From: an uncultured Ruminococcus sp.
Lineage (GTDB): Bacteria > Bacillota > Clostridia > Lachnospirales > Lachnospiraceae
Length of the DNA: 50,464 bases
NCBI GenBank assembly: GCA_900066355.1
Contig: FMEL01000008.1
Location: 107,369-157,832, forward strand
Direction of reading: 5' to 3'
In this document: positions 43,462-50,386 of the stretch, in pieces
How the letters are laid out: each line of letters starts with the position of its first letter
Numbering within the stretch: position 1 is the stretch's first letter
Program-made: the position numbers and the translations under genes
The notes under the pieces: generated by a model
Told to the model about the DNA's origin: nothing
What the model saw: only the letters and a program-made list of their open reading frames with translations
Database searches by the model: none

Positions 43462-44106
43462 CTATTCTTCAAATAAAGTTTTTATAAAGTTCTGTTTTAT
43501 ATCCGTACTGGTTACTGTTCCGATTGCCATACTGTGCTGTGCAGCATGCCTTTTTTCTACAAGTTCTCTTTCATATCCGATCACACCATTGTTATCATAC
43601 GGATCATTGAAATAATATTTCTTCTCATCGTAGCCCACCAGCAACATACAATGCTCATTCGAAATCCAGCAAAAAGATTCCCCCGAATCCAGGAGTTTCC
43701 ATTCCGGTCCCGGGATTTCCTTTCGCATATTGATGCATGCCCAGAACACTACCGGCATCCCCTGATCAATATATTTTTCCAAAAGTTCCTGTATCGGTGT
43801 GCCGGACTCATCTGTAAATTGAAAGTCTTTTCCTGCTGCTTTTTCAAGTGCTTTCAAAAGTCCTTTTGCATAAATCCCGAAAGAATCTTCATCATAGGGA
43901 CTTCCACAGAAATATTCATTCGGATCCGGTCCATAAAGCTTTCCGTCTCTCATTTCCATATCTCTGCATTCCAGACAGTTCTTTATAAATTCATCAACAG
44001 TGATCTCATATCCCAGATACTTAAGGAGCATCACCGCCGACACACTCTCACAGCCGGTCGGATATTTCACACTCTGGTCAATATACGGTACCTCAATTTT
44101 ATGCAC
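43462..44106 (-). CDS. C39-like (papain-fold) cysteine peptidase
   Basis: 214 residues. The catalytic Cys is C19 in YPTGCESVSAVMLLKYLGY, the His is in ISNEHCMLLVGYD, and the Asn/Asp in YYFNDPYDNNG. This matches the C39-like family. It has no signal peptide. A GTG start 9 bases after GGAG overlaps the NhaC gene by 8 bases, so it is coupled to an antiporter gene. That pairing has no obvious functional logic and may only be transcriptional. Confidence 0.83.
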   Translation of the reverse strand: MHKIEVPYIDQSVKYPTGCESVSAVMLLKYLGYEITVDEFIKNCLECRDMEMRDGKLYGPDPNEYFCGSPYDEDSFGIYAKGLLKALEKAAGKDFQFTDESGTPIQELLEKYIDQGMPVVFWACINMRKEIPGPEWKLLDSGESFCWISNEHCMLLVGYDEKKYYFNDPYDNNGVIGYERELVEKRHAAQHSMAIGTVTSTDIKQNFIKTLFEE

Positions 44107-45631
44107 GTTTTTTCACTCCGTCTTTCTCATCTGAAGTCACTGCTTTAATCACAAACAGTACCACAAGAAGTAAGACAGCACTGATGCCGAGAACCAGCCA
44201 CCAAATATGTACGAAACCTGCGATCACATAACCGATTGCAGAAACAACCGCAACAACTACCGCATACTGCATCTGTGTGGTAACATGGTTAATATGGTTA
44301 CTCTGTGCTCCTGCCGAAGACATAACCGTCGTATCCGAAATCGGTGATACATGGTCACCACATACTGCACCTGAAAGTACAGATGCTACTGCAATGATCA
44401 TCATCTGCATATTATCCGTACCCGGGAACATTGCGATTGCGATCGGTACAAGGATTGCAAATGTTCCCCAGCTTGTTCCTGTAGAGAAAGAAAGGAAAAT
44501 TGCTACAAGGAACAGAATTGCCGGAAGCAGCACACTTGCGGAAGCATTGGAGCCTACCAGATTCTCTACGAAAGAAGCAATTTCAAGAGCATCTCCCATT
44601 CCCTTAAGAGACCATGCAAAAATAAGGATTCCAATCGCCGGGATCATCATCTTGAAACCTTCCACAAAACTGTCCATAAATCCCTTAAATGTAATAACTT
44701 TGCGCGGAAGATACAGTGCCAGCATAAACATTACCGTGATCAGTGTCGCAAAAATAAGACTTGTTTCCGCATCACATCCGGAAAAAGCAGTTACCACATC
44801 TGTAGCTCCGCCAAGAAATCCGGTATAGATCATGGCACCAATTGCAGTTCCGATCAGAACCAATACCGGAAGCACCAGATCAATTACTTTTCCATTTGAA
44901 GAAATCTCCTCTTCTTTTACCTGCTCAAATTCTTCTCCACCTGATGTAAACAGATCACCGGCTGCCGCATTTTTTTCATGTTTCTTCATAAGGCCGAAAT
45001 CCAGCCCTGTCAGGATGATCGTAAATACCATAAGCAGCGTCAGAATTGCATACAGATTATATGGTATCGTCCGAAGGAAAAGCTGAAATCCGCTGATTCC
45101 CGCATCTTCCGGAACATAAGAGTTAACAGCTGCCGCCCAGCTTGAGATCGGCGCGATAATGCAGACCGGTGCTGCTGTCGCATCAATAATATATGCCAGT
45201 TTTGCACGTGATACTTTAAATCGGTCCGTCACAGGACGCATAACAGAGCCAACTGTCAGGCAGTTAAAATAATCATCCACAAAAATCAGCACACCAAGTC
45301 CGGTTGTTGCCAGCATTGCACTTTTTTTGCTCTTGATCTTATTTCCTGCCCATTTACCATAAGCAGCTGAACCGCCCGATTTCGACATCAGGACAATGAT
45401 CATACCTAACAGCACATCAAATATCAGAATATTTAAATTCATGCTGTTTTTCATAATGTCAAACAAAGCCACAAATGCATTCCACGGATGAAAACCTGTA
45501 TAAAGCAGCGCTCCCATCGCAACACCGATAAAAAGTGAACTGTACACTTCTTTAGTTACTAATGCCAGCACAATTGCCAGCAACGGTGGCACCAGTGACC
45601 ACCATGTTCCAATAAACATTGATCCATCCAT
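44099..45631 (-). CDS. nhaC: NhaC family Na+/H+ antiporter
   Basis: 510 residues with about eleven to twelve membrane helices. Family blocks are VYSSLFIGVAMGALLYTGFHPWN near the N-terminus, FVDDYFNCLTVGSVMRPVTD, the GTSWGTFAILVPIAIAMFPG motif, and SGAVCGDHVSPISDTTVMSS with conserved charged residues in the transport path. It exchanges sodium, sometimes with an organic acid or amino acid, for protons. GGGGGAAC precedes the ATG. Its stop overlaps the following peptidase gene. Confidence 0.93.
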   Translation of the reverse strand: MDGSMFIGTWWSLVPPLLAIVLALVTKEVYSSLFIGVAMGALLYTGFHPWNAFVALFDIMKNSMNLNILIFDVLLGMIIVLMSKSGGSAAYGKWAGNKIKSKKSAMLATTGLGVLIFVDDYFNCLTVGSVMRPVTDRFKVSRAKLAYIIDATAAPVCIIAPISSWAAAVNSYVPEDAGISGFQLFLRTIPYNLYAILTLLMVFTIILTGLDFGLMKKHEKNAAAGDLFTSGGEEFEQVKEEEISSNGKVIDLVLPVLVLIGTAIGAMIYTGFLGGATDVVTAFSGCDAETSLIFATLITVMFMLALYLPRKVITFKGFMDSFVEGFKMMIPAIGILIFAWSLKGMGDALEIASFVENLVGSNASASVLLPAILFLVAIFLSFSTGTSWGTFAILVPIAIAMFPGTDNMQMMIIAVASVLSGAVCGDHVSPISDTTVMSSAGAQSNHINHVTTQMQYAVVVAVVSAIGYVIAGFVHIWWLVLGISAVLLLVVLFVIKAVTSDEKDGVKKRA

Positions 45632-45691
45632 TTGAGTTCCCCCTCATATTTTATATTTTTTTGTTATCCCGAAAATCCAAAAAAATCCACC

Positions 45692-45844
45692 CTACTCCAT
45701 ATCCGCCGCAATACTTGCAAAATCAGGTGTCCCGTACAGATCAAACGGTGTGCTCTGGTATACGTAATAAGTATAACAGAAGCTGCTTCCATCAAACCCC
45801 GGGACCCTTGATTTTACGACATTTTCGGGTTTCCTGTACCCCAT
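45692..45844 (-). pseudogene. 50-codon ORF or C-terminal gene remnant
   Basis: Minus-strand ORF of 50 residues beginning MGYRKPENVVKSRVPGFDG and ending TPFDLYGTPDFASIAADME. Its balanced composition and aromatic pattern (CYTYYVYQ) look like genuine protein rather than noise. The only in-frame upstream stop is eight codons before the ATG, and no good ribosome binding site is visible. It could be the 3' end of a gene lost when the adjacent integrase element or Uma2 gene arrived. No family is recognised. The 280-base gap between nhaC and the Uma2 gene holds nothing else except the repeats at 45837-45877. Confidence 0.4.
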
Positions 45845-45877
45845 CTTACCATATCTAGTACCCCATTTCTACCCCAT
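45837..45877. repeat. Three TACCCCAT repeats on an 11-bp pitch
   Basis: Identical 8-mers start at 45837, 45859 and 45870, spaced 22 and 11 bp, so all lie on the same face of the helix. They sit between the ORF remnant and the Uma2 gene, near the integrase. They may be integrase arm-type or regulator sites; this is inference. Confidence 0.5.
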
Positions 45878-45912
45878 TTGGTGTATTTTAAAGTATCTTT
45901 TCTGCATGTGAA

Positions 45913-46455
45913 TCAGATATCCATACGTCCAAAGTCAATGGCCAGATCATCATAAATTCCAACCTTAACGGAATCCTGCAGAGTATACTGTTCAGATTCG
46001 TTATTTTCAAAATCATATACCAAAATAAAATTTTTTGTAGGATCAACAATCCAATATTCGCGAACACCAGCAGTCCTGTACTTAAACAACTTAGTATAAT
46101 AGTCCATCTGTCTGCTACCGGGAGAAACAATCTCAATAATCCAATCCGGAGCACCTTTGCATCCTTTATCGTCCAGTTTATCAGGATCACAGATGACTGC
46201 TATATCCGGCTCCACATAGGTATCTGTTTTCTCGTCAAGATGAACTGCAAACGGGGCTGCATAGACTTTGCATTTTCCACCATGTGAACGAATATAATCT
46301 TTGATTACACTGGATAATTCCATTGAAATATCCTGATGCTTTCTACTTGGCGGCGCCATATAGTAAATATGTCCGTCAATCAATTCAGCTCTTTCGCCTT
46401 CCGGCAGAGCATAAATATCTTCTATAGTATAAGTTTCTTCTCTTAATAAAGGCAT
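45913..46455 (-). CDS. Uma2 (DUF820) family PD-(D/E)XK endonuclease-like protein
   Basis: 180 residues. The start EETYTIEDIYALPEGERAEL with IDGHIYYMAPPSRKHQ is the typical Uma2 N-terminus. The nuclease core has YVEPDIAVICDPDK (Asp), GAPDWIIEIVSPGSRQMDYY with the ExV-type acidic residue, and the KLFKYRTAGVREYWIVDP lysine region, so the PD-(D/E)XK set looks complete. Biological role is unknown; these genes are abundant in cyanobacteria and spread by transfer. AAAGGAA precedes the ATG. It lies just left of the integrase. Confidence 0.88.
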   Translation of the reverse strand: MPLLREETYTIEDIYALPEGERAELIDGHIYYMAPPSRKHQDISMELSSVIKDYIRSHGGKCKVYAAPFAVHLDEKTDTYVEPDIAVICDPDKLDDKGCKGAPDWIIEIVSPGSRQMDYYTKLFKYRTAGVREYWIVDPTKNFILVYDFENNESEQYTLQDSVKVGIYDDLAIDFGRMDI

Positions 46456-46477
46456 GTAATCATTCCTTTCTCGAAAA

Positions 46478-46519
46478 AAAATAAGCTGTTACCCTATAAC
46501 TATAGTAACAGCTTATTTT
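46478..46519. terminator. Bidirectional terminator between int and the Uma2 gene
   Basis: Perfect 15-bp stem AAAATAAGCTGTTAC (46478-46492) with its complement (46505-46519), a 12-base loop, and T-runs outward on both strands. Confidence 0.9.
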
Positions 46520-46536
46520 CTTTGTGGCAAGCTACA

Positions 46537-47760
46537 TTATGCCAGTTTTATTATTTTACTATTTGGATCAGGCTTGTCGATTTCGTCCAGCCCGATCGTA
46601 TCCTCCAATAATTGCATATCGTCAATTTTCTTTTTGTCCATTACAGAGGTGTATAGGTCCATTGTCATCTGCAATGTTGCATGTCCCAGATATGCCTGTA
46701 CGGTTTTCGGCGGAATACCGGCCTCAAAGCATCTGGTCGCAAACGTATGCCTGAAGCAGTGTCCAGAAAACTTTTCCATTGCCTCCAGCGGATCCCTGCT
46801 GTAATTAATCTCCTTAACGATCCGGGTTATAGCATCTGCGTAGATCTGCGAACATAGCGGAGTTCCGTAAATCGTACAAAAAATATAATTTGTACGTTCC
46901 CCTTTTGGTTTTGGAGAATTACTCACGATCATTTTATGTAAAATGAGCTGTCTCTGCAGTGCCTCCTCACAATATTTATTCATTGGCACTACTCGTTTAC
47001 TCGAAATGGTTTTTGGATCGTTTTCATGGAAAGTTTTTCCAGTGTCTCCCTCCAGTTTCTGGTATAGAAGCGTTTTCTCAACATGGATTTCCTTCTTATC
47101 AAAATCAATGTTGTCTTCCGTTAATGCAAATAGTTCTCCCGGGCGGAGTCCTGTACTGACAGCTACTCTGAACAGATTGTCGTAAAACGTTCCGCTGCTG
47201 CACTGGAAGAACGCCTGTTGATCTTCCTTGGAAAGAGCCTTTACCTCGTGTTCAGGTTTCGCTACCGGAATTTTGATATGTTTTGCTGGATTTTTTAACA
47301 TAAACTCATCATCAACCGCCCGCTCGAACATATCAGTCAGGAGAATTTTTACCTTATTTAAAGATTCCCACTGGTATCCCTTTTCCTTCAGCTTGTTCAG
47401 CACATCCGTTACCATCAAACGCGTAATCTCTGTCAATTTCGGATTTCCAATATACGGCTGTACGTTATGCTCAAAAACATATTTGTAATGCCGAATTGTG
47501 TTCGCCCGGACTGCCGGACGCTTGTATACATCCAGCCATTTCAGATACCAGGCATCTAATTTAATATTAGGGTCTATTACATTTTTCTTCTCGACATCGG
47601 CGGCTTTTGCCTTTGCCAGTTTGGACTTCACCTCTCGCAGAGACATGGCATAAACGCTCTGTCGATCTCCGAACCGATTAACAAATCGGGCTTCATATTT
47701 CTTGTCGGGGCGCTGTTTTATACCCCGACCCAGTTCCTTTCCTTTAAGATCTTTTCCCAT
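46537..47760 (-). CDS. int: Tyrosine recombinase (integrase) of an integrative element
   Basis: 407 residues. A basic N-terminal arm-binding domain (GRGIKQRPDKKYEARFVN, with an AP2-like pattern) precedes a SAM-like core-binding domain. The catalytic residues are all present: R206 (STGLRPGEL), H334 and R337 (HCFRHTF), H360 (YLGHATLQM) and the nucleophile Y370 (MDLYTSV). Size and motifs fit the Tn916/ICE-type integrase. A GAGG site lies 7 bases before the ATG. A short xis-like gene sits directly upstream, the usual xis-int order. The attachment site would be expected near the 3' end of int, at or left of 46478-46537, but no direct repeat pair could be established within the window. Confidence 0.94.
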   Translation of the reverse strand: MGKDLKGKELGRGIKQRPDKKYEARFVNRFGDRQSVYAMSLREVKSKLAKAKAADVEKKNVIDPNIKLDAWYLKWLDVYKRPAVRANTIRHYKYVFEHNVQPYIGNPKLTEITRLMVTDVLNKLKEKGYQWESLNKVKILLTDMFERAVDDEFMLKNPAKHIKIPVAKPEHEVKALSKEDQQAFFQCSSGTFYDNLFRVAVSTGLRPGELFALTEDNIDFDKKEIHVEKTLLYQKLEGDTGKTFHENDPKTISSKRVVPMNKYCEEALQRQLILHKMIVSNSPKPKGERTNYIFCTIYGTPLCSQIYADAITRIVKEINYSRDPLEAMEKFSGHCFRHTFATRCFEAGIPPKTVQAYLGHATLQMTMDLYTSVMDKKKIDDMQLLEDTIGLDEIDKPDPNSKIIKLA

Positions 47761-47774
47761 ATAATAACCTCATT

Positions 47775-47798
47775 CCGGAGGGCTGGTATACCCTCCGG
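47775..47798. promoter_or_regulatory. Hairpin between xis and int
   Basis: Perfect 8-bp stem CCGGAGGG/CCCTCCGG with an 8-base loop, in the short gap between xis and int, without a T-tract. It may set the ratio of integrase to excisionase by attenuation or mRNA processing. Confidence 0.55.
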
Positions 47799-47811
47799 TT
47801 CTTCTTCCTTC

Positions 47812-48039
47812 CTATAGATACACTGCCGTTTTTAAAAAATCTTCAAACGGTTCACGCTTAATCAGTGCCTTCCTTCCTACATACATCACATAGGGGCAAC
47901 CCGGTGCCTGGATCATCTGCCTAATCTGCTTTTCTCCAATCCCAAAGACTTTCGCCGCCTCTGTAATGGTCAATGCGTACCTGTGCCAGAGCGGGACAGT
48001 ATTGCTGTCGCGCCGGCTGTTTCTTTCTAAAGTTTCCAT
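47812..48039 (-). CDS. xis: Excisionase-like helix-turn-helix protein (Xis)
   Basis: 75 residues. A MerR/excisionase-type winged helix is seen in ALTITEAAKVFGIGEKQIRQMI, followed by CPYVMYVGRKALIKREPFEDFL, the pattern of Tn916-type excisionases and DUF-type helix-turn-helix domain proteins. The ATG at 48039 is 8 bases after GGAGG; a TTG five codons upstream overlaps that site and is rejected. Excisionases bind next to attachment sites and direct integrase to excision. An inverted repeat at 48041-48083 overlaps its ribosome binding site. Confidence 0.85.
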   Translation of the reverse strand: METLERNSRRDSNTVPLWHRYALTITEAAKVFGIGEKQIRQMIQAPGCPYVMYVGRKALIKREPFEDFLKTAVYL

Positions 48040-48040
48040 A

Positions 48041-48083
48041 ATTAATACCTCCAATTCTCTTTATTTATATTTCTGGTATTAAT
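48041..48083. promoter_or_regulatory. Inverted repeat overlapping the xis ribosome binding site
   Basis: ATTAATACC (48041-48049) and GGTATTAAT (48075-48083) are perfect 9-bp complements with a 25-base spacer. The left copy overlaps the xis Shine-Dalgarno (CCTCC at 48048-48052). It could be an operator or an RNA hairpin that closes the site. Confidence 0.5.
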
Positions 48084-48209
48084 ATGTTATTTTTGGTCGA
48101 TAGATAGCAATTTTTTCTCCATGTTTCTACATTTTTCTCCATTTATCTCACAAATATTCATTTTTCTAAATATTTTATTTAGATTACGGTATATAACAAT
48201 TTGATTCTA

Positions 48210-48218
48210 TGGTACAAT
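48210..48218 (+). promoter_or_regulatory. Extended -10 promoter of the orphan hicB
   Basis: TGG followed by TACAAT (48213-48218) is an extended -10. No good -35 is seen. The start codon lies about 37 bases downstream. Confidence 0.45.
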
Positions 48219-48254
48219 AGTAATAGATATTTTGGGATTGGAGGGGATTCAAAT

Positions 48255-48461
48255 TTGAATTATTGTATAATAATGAAATATTCAGCAAAGAAAAATTGCT
48301 ACATTGTGACTGTACCAGATCTGCCTGGTTGTATGGCGGATGGTCAGACTCCTTCTGAGGCTTACGAAAATGCTAAAATTGTGATGAGGGAATGGATAGA
48401 GACAGCTCAGGCAGATGGTAGACCGATTCCGGAACCAGTATTTGGGCGGGATAAATTTTAA
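48255..48461 (+). CDS. Orphan HicB-like antitoxin-fold protein
   Basis: 68 residues, a partial RNase-H-like HicB fold. KNCYIVTVPDLPGCMADGQT is the classical HicB strand pair with D-LPGC, and EAYENAKIVMREWIETAQ the helix. PIPEPVF ends the domain. There is no C-terminal helix-turn-helix or ribbon-helix-helix DNA-binding part, and no HicA toxin (about 60 residues with a catalytic His) is encoded beside it. The TTG at 48255 is chosen because GGAGGGG lies 8 bases upstream and the promoter -10 at 48213-48218 excludes earlier starts. It converges with the tandem-HicB gene. Confidence 0.8.
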   Translation: MNYCIIMKYSAKKNCYIVTVPDLPGCMADGQTPSEAYENAKIVMREWIETAQADGRPIPEPVFGRDKF

Positions 48462-48483
48462 GGGGCAGCTACTGCCGCCCCCT
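48461..48483. terminator. Bidirectional terminator between the two HicB genes
   Basis: AGGGGC/GCCCCCT hairpin, about 6-bp GC-rich stem with a 10-base loop, between convergent stop codons. It has a weak T-run. Confidence 0.55.
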
Positions 48484-48495
48484 CTTATAACTTCT

Positions 48496-48993
48496 TTAAT
48501 TAAAACTAATATTGATAACCTTTGATCCATCCTGTTGCGGCAGCGGTATCGGTATACCTTCCTCAAACGCGTCTAACAACCAATTTTCTTTGGCGCGCCT
48601 TAGCATTTCCACCGCTGCTTCTGGCGTCGGACCAAATGCCGACACCTTAGGGATTTCTCTTAATGCAACCCTGTAACAATTCAGTCCCTTCCTAATAACA
48701 ACAATATTATAATCCAGGCTCATGTAGTAATTCAGCGCCCCTTTAAATTCTCCCTGATATTCCCCCTCATCATCAAATTCTTCCTCATCCGGATCCGTTA
48801 TGTTTTCTGTTACAGCCTCCAGCCACTCCCGCTGCGCATCTGCTATGGTTGCCGGGATATCTTCCCATCTTTCACAGCAGGTGACACAACCTGGGCAATC
48901 AGGGAGGGTGATTGTAAAGCCGCCCTCCTCTGTATCCTCTACGATTTTTACTGGATAATATTCCTCCATATAATAGGTAATTTCTCGTTTCAT
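48496..48993 (-). CDS. Tandem HicB-fold protein
   Basis: 165 residues made of two HicB-like units. Unit 1 (about 12-65) has GGFTITLPDCPGCVTCCERW and a helix ADAQREWLEAV. An acidic linker (DPDEEEFDDEGEYQ) follows. Unit 2 (about 88-155) has YMSLDYNIVVIRKGLNCYRV, REIPKVSAFGPTPEAAVEML and EEGIPIPLPQ. Unit 2's LPGC has changed to IPKVSA. No toxin or DNA-binding domain is in this chain. Its ATG overlaps the stop of the recombinase-like gene by 4 bases, so the two proteins are translationally coupled. The pair is a candidate two-component system in which DNA binding is supplied by the partner. Confidence 0.78.
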   Translation of the reverse strand: MKREITYYMEEYYPVKIVEDTEEGGFTITLPDCPGCVTCCERWEDIPATIADAQREWLEAVTENITDPDEEEFDDEGEYQGEFKGALNYYMSLDYNIVVIRKGLNCYRVALREIPKVSAFGPTPEAAVEMLRRAKENWLLDAFEEGIPIPLPQQDGSKVINISFN

Positions 48994-49550
48994 AATACCA
49001 GTTCTCCCTCCTTGTACAGTTTAGCCAGCTTGTAGAATGTGGTTCTTCTCAGCCCCATCAGACCCATAGCGGCATTAGCCGTAATTTTACCGTTCAGCCA
49101 TCGGTCCATGACCTCTATGTAATTGTCCGGTAGGGTAATAGCCGGACGTCCATAATCCTCCCAGGCGGTAGATTCTTTCAGGGTTTCTATCCCTCGCCGC
49201 TGCTGGCGTTTGATTCGAATTTGCTCCTGTTTTATTACAGTTGTCAACGTTTGTATAATGATATCCGTGACGGTATCATAGACATTTTCCTGACCTTCCG
49301 GAAAATCTTGCAGAGTTGCCGGCATATCCAGGATCTTGACTCTAATATGATGATCCCGGTAGTATATCAACTCCGGACGGGCGGCGTACTTGCTGCCTAG
49401 TACGGAGAGATTACAGATAACAAGGGTATCTCCTGGCTGCAGTATTTCATTTTTTAATTTCTGGTAATTTTCTCTTCTGGGTAACCGCGCGTGGACGGGA
49501 TCTATGATGATCTGCTCATTTTCTGCTCCCATGACGTGGAATTTTTCCAC
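48990..49550 (-). CDS. Serine-recombinase-like protein with lost catalytic residues
   Basis: 186 residues from a GTG at 49550. The order follows resolvases/invertases: an N-terminal Rossmann-like part (FHVMGAENEQIIIDP), QPGDTLVICNLSVLGSKYA at the position of the GDTLVVWKLDRLGRS block, a long E-helix (VYDTVTDIIIQTLTTVIKQE), and a C-terminal Hin-type helix-turn-helix (ANAAMGLMGLRRTTFYKLAK). The YxRxS nucleophile motif is absent; upstream codons read YYYADVNNTSAQ in frame, and the KLDRLGR arginines are replaced. It is therefore a DNA-binding protein rather than a recombinase. The true start is uncertain: AGGAGG at 49624-49629 precedes an in-frame ATA codon but no ATG, GTG or TTG. Confidence 0.75.
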   Translation of the reverse strand: MEKFHVMGAENEQIIIDPVHARLPRRENYQKLKNEILQPGDTLVICNLSVLGSKYAARPELIYYRDHHIRVKILDMPATLQDFPEGQENVYDTVTDIIIQTLTTVIKQEQIRIKRQQRRGIETLKESTAWEDYGRPAITLPDNYIEVMDRWLNGKITANAAMGLMGLRRTTFYKLAKLYKEGELVL

Positions 49551-49699
49551 CTGTGCGGACGTATTATTAACGTCTGCATAATAATATGTATTATGTTCGT
49601 TTTTTAAATTGTTGCCTATAGAACCTCCTAAAATGTGTGATCGGCGGTACTCTGGATTTTATAGGTATGTATTATAAGTACCCTCCGGCCATTCCTTCT

Positions 49700-49705
49700 A
49701 TTATA
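49700..49705 (-). promoter_or_regulatory. -10 element for the recombinase-like/tandem-HicB operon
   Basis: Perfect TATAAT on the minus strand inside the palindrome TTCTATTATAGAA. The -35 is poor (TATTCG at 17 bp), suggesting an activator or self-regulated promoter. Confidence 0.4.
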
Positions 49706-49734
49706 GAAGAAACGGACTTTTACGAATATTATTG

Positions 49735-49806
49735 CTATTGTAATTTTTGCTGGTATTCCAGGTAATCATCAGTAGCACCATTATAATATAGAAGTTTCTC
49801 ATCCAT
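49735..49806 (-). CDS. 23-codon small ORF with a perfect ribosome binding site
   Basis: MDEKLLYYNGATDDYLEYQQ and three further residues, then TAG. AAGGAGG lies 5 bases before the ATG, the best ribosome binding site in this part of the window, which is out of proportion to the size of the product. It ends just before the recombinase-like operon's -10. It may be a leader peptide or the start of a truncated gene. No family is recognised. Confidence 0.4.
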   Translation of the reverse strand: MDEKLLYYNGATDDYLEYQQKLQ

Positions 49807-49988
49807 CGTGTCCTCCTTCGTGTCGTCGCGGACGGAACTAACCTCATATATTTACATGTCTTTAATACATTTAATAATTTGTACTTTTATTAACCCAAAA
49901 CACCCGCTAGTATGCAAAAAACAAAAACTCTTACAAATTCATGATTTTATTAAAAATCTTTATTTTTAAACGTTTTTTTTACTTTCAC

Positions 49989-50024
49989 GTGACATTTTCC
50001 CTTATATATATAGTAAAATGTCAC
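49989..50024. repeat. 10-bp inverted repeat GTGACATTTT/AAAATGTCAC
   Basis: Perfect 10-bp arms at 49989-49998 and 50015-50024 around a TATATATATA core, an operator- or origin-like element. Confidence 0.6.
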
Positions 50025-50063
50025 ATCAAAAAATAACTTAGAAACAATTAATTATATATGCTA

Positions 50064-50142
50064 TATAGTTAAATATATAATGTTTGTATTATCAGACAAT
50101 ATAGTTAATTATCTCCAAAACGTGAATACTTGTTTTAGTTAA
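50064..50142. repeat. Three T(A/T)TAGTTAA direct repeats
   Basis: TATAGTTAA at 50064 and 50100 and TTTAGTTAA at 50134 are spaced 36 and 34 bp. They are iteron-like in spacing, but AT-rich context lowers significance. Confidence 0.35.
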
Positions 50143-50152
50143 TTAAAGTTTT

Positions 50153-50195
50153 CATGGGAAAGATTTTCCCATGAATGAGGATTTTCTTTCCCATG
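50153..50195. promoter_or_regulatory. Palindrome CATGGGAAA-GAT-TTTCCCATG plus a third half-site
   Basis: Perfect 9-bp arms at 50153-50161 and 50165-50173, and a third TTTCCCATG at 50187-50195, 22 bp after the second. This is typical of a dimeric repressor or replication-protein binding site. Confidence 0.6.
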
Positions 50196-50386
50196 AGATT
50201 AATAACCTGTAATAAAAATTACCGTTTTTTAAGGTTTCTGGTGGTTTTCCATACTAGCGGGTTAATGGTAAATTTCCAAAATTATGAGCCAGGGAAAAAT
50301 GTAAAAATCTGCAATTTTACAGATATAGTTCCCGCCGCTGCCCGTTCCTCCAATCAAAAACGCCCCTGCTGAAAGGAGAAATGATA

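Larger units (their letters stand above)
49902..50262. repeat. AT-rich block bounded by a 13-bp perfect inverted repeat
   Basis: ACCCGCTAGTATG at 49902-49914 recurs inverted at 50250-50262, with a further A-run on each inner side. The roughly 335 bases between are very AT-rich and hold no credible gene but several further palindromes and repeats (see below). The region 49807-50386 has no supported gene. Confidence 0.7.

Noticed and set aside
50175..50372. 65-codon plus-strand ORF in the AT-rich block
   Set aside because: It overlaps the palindromes and the inverted-repeat end, has no ribosome binding site, and its composition follows the AT-rich sequence.
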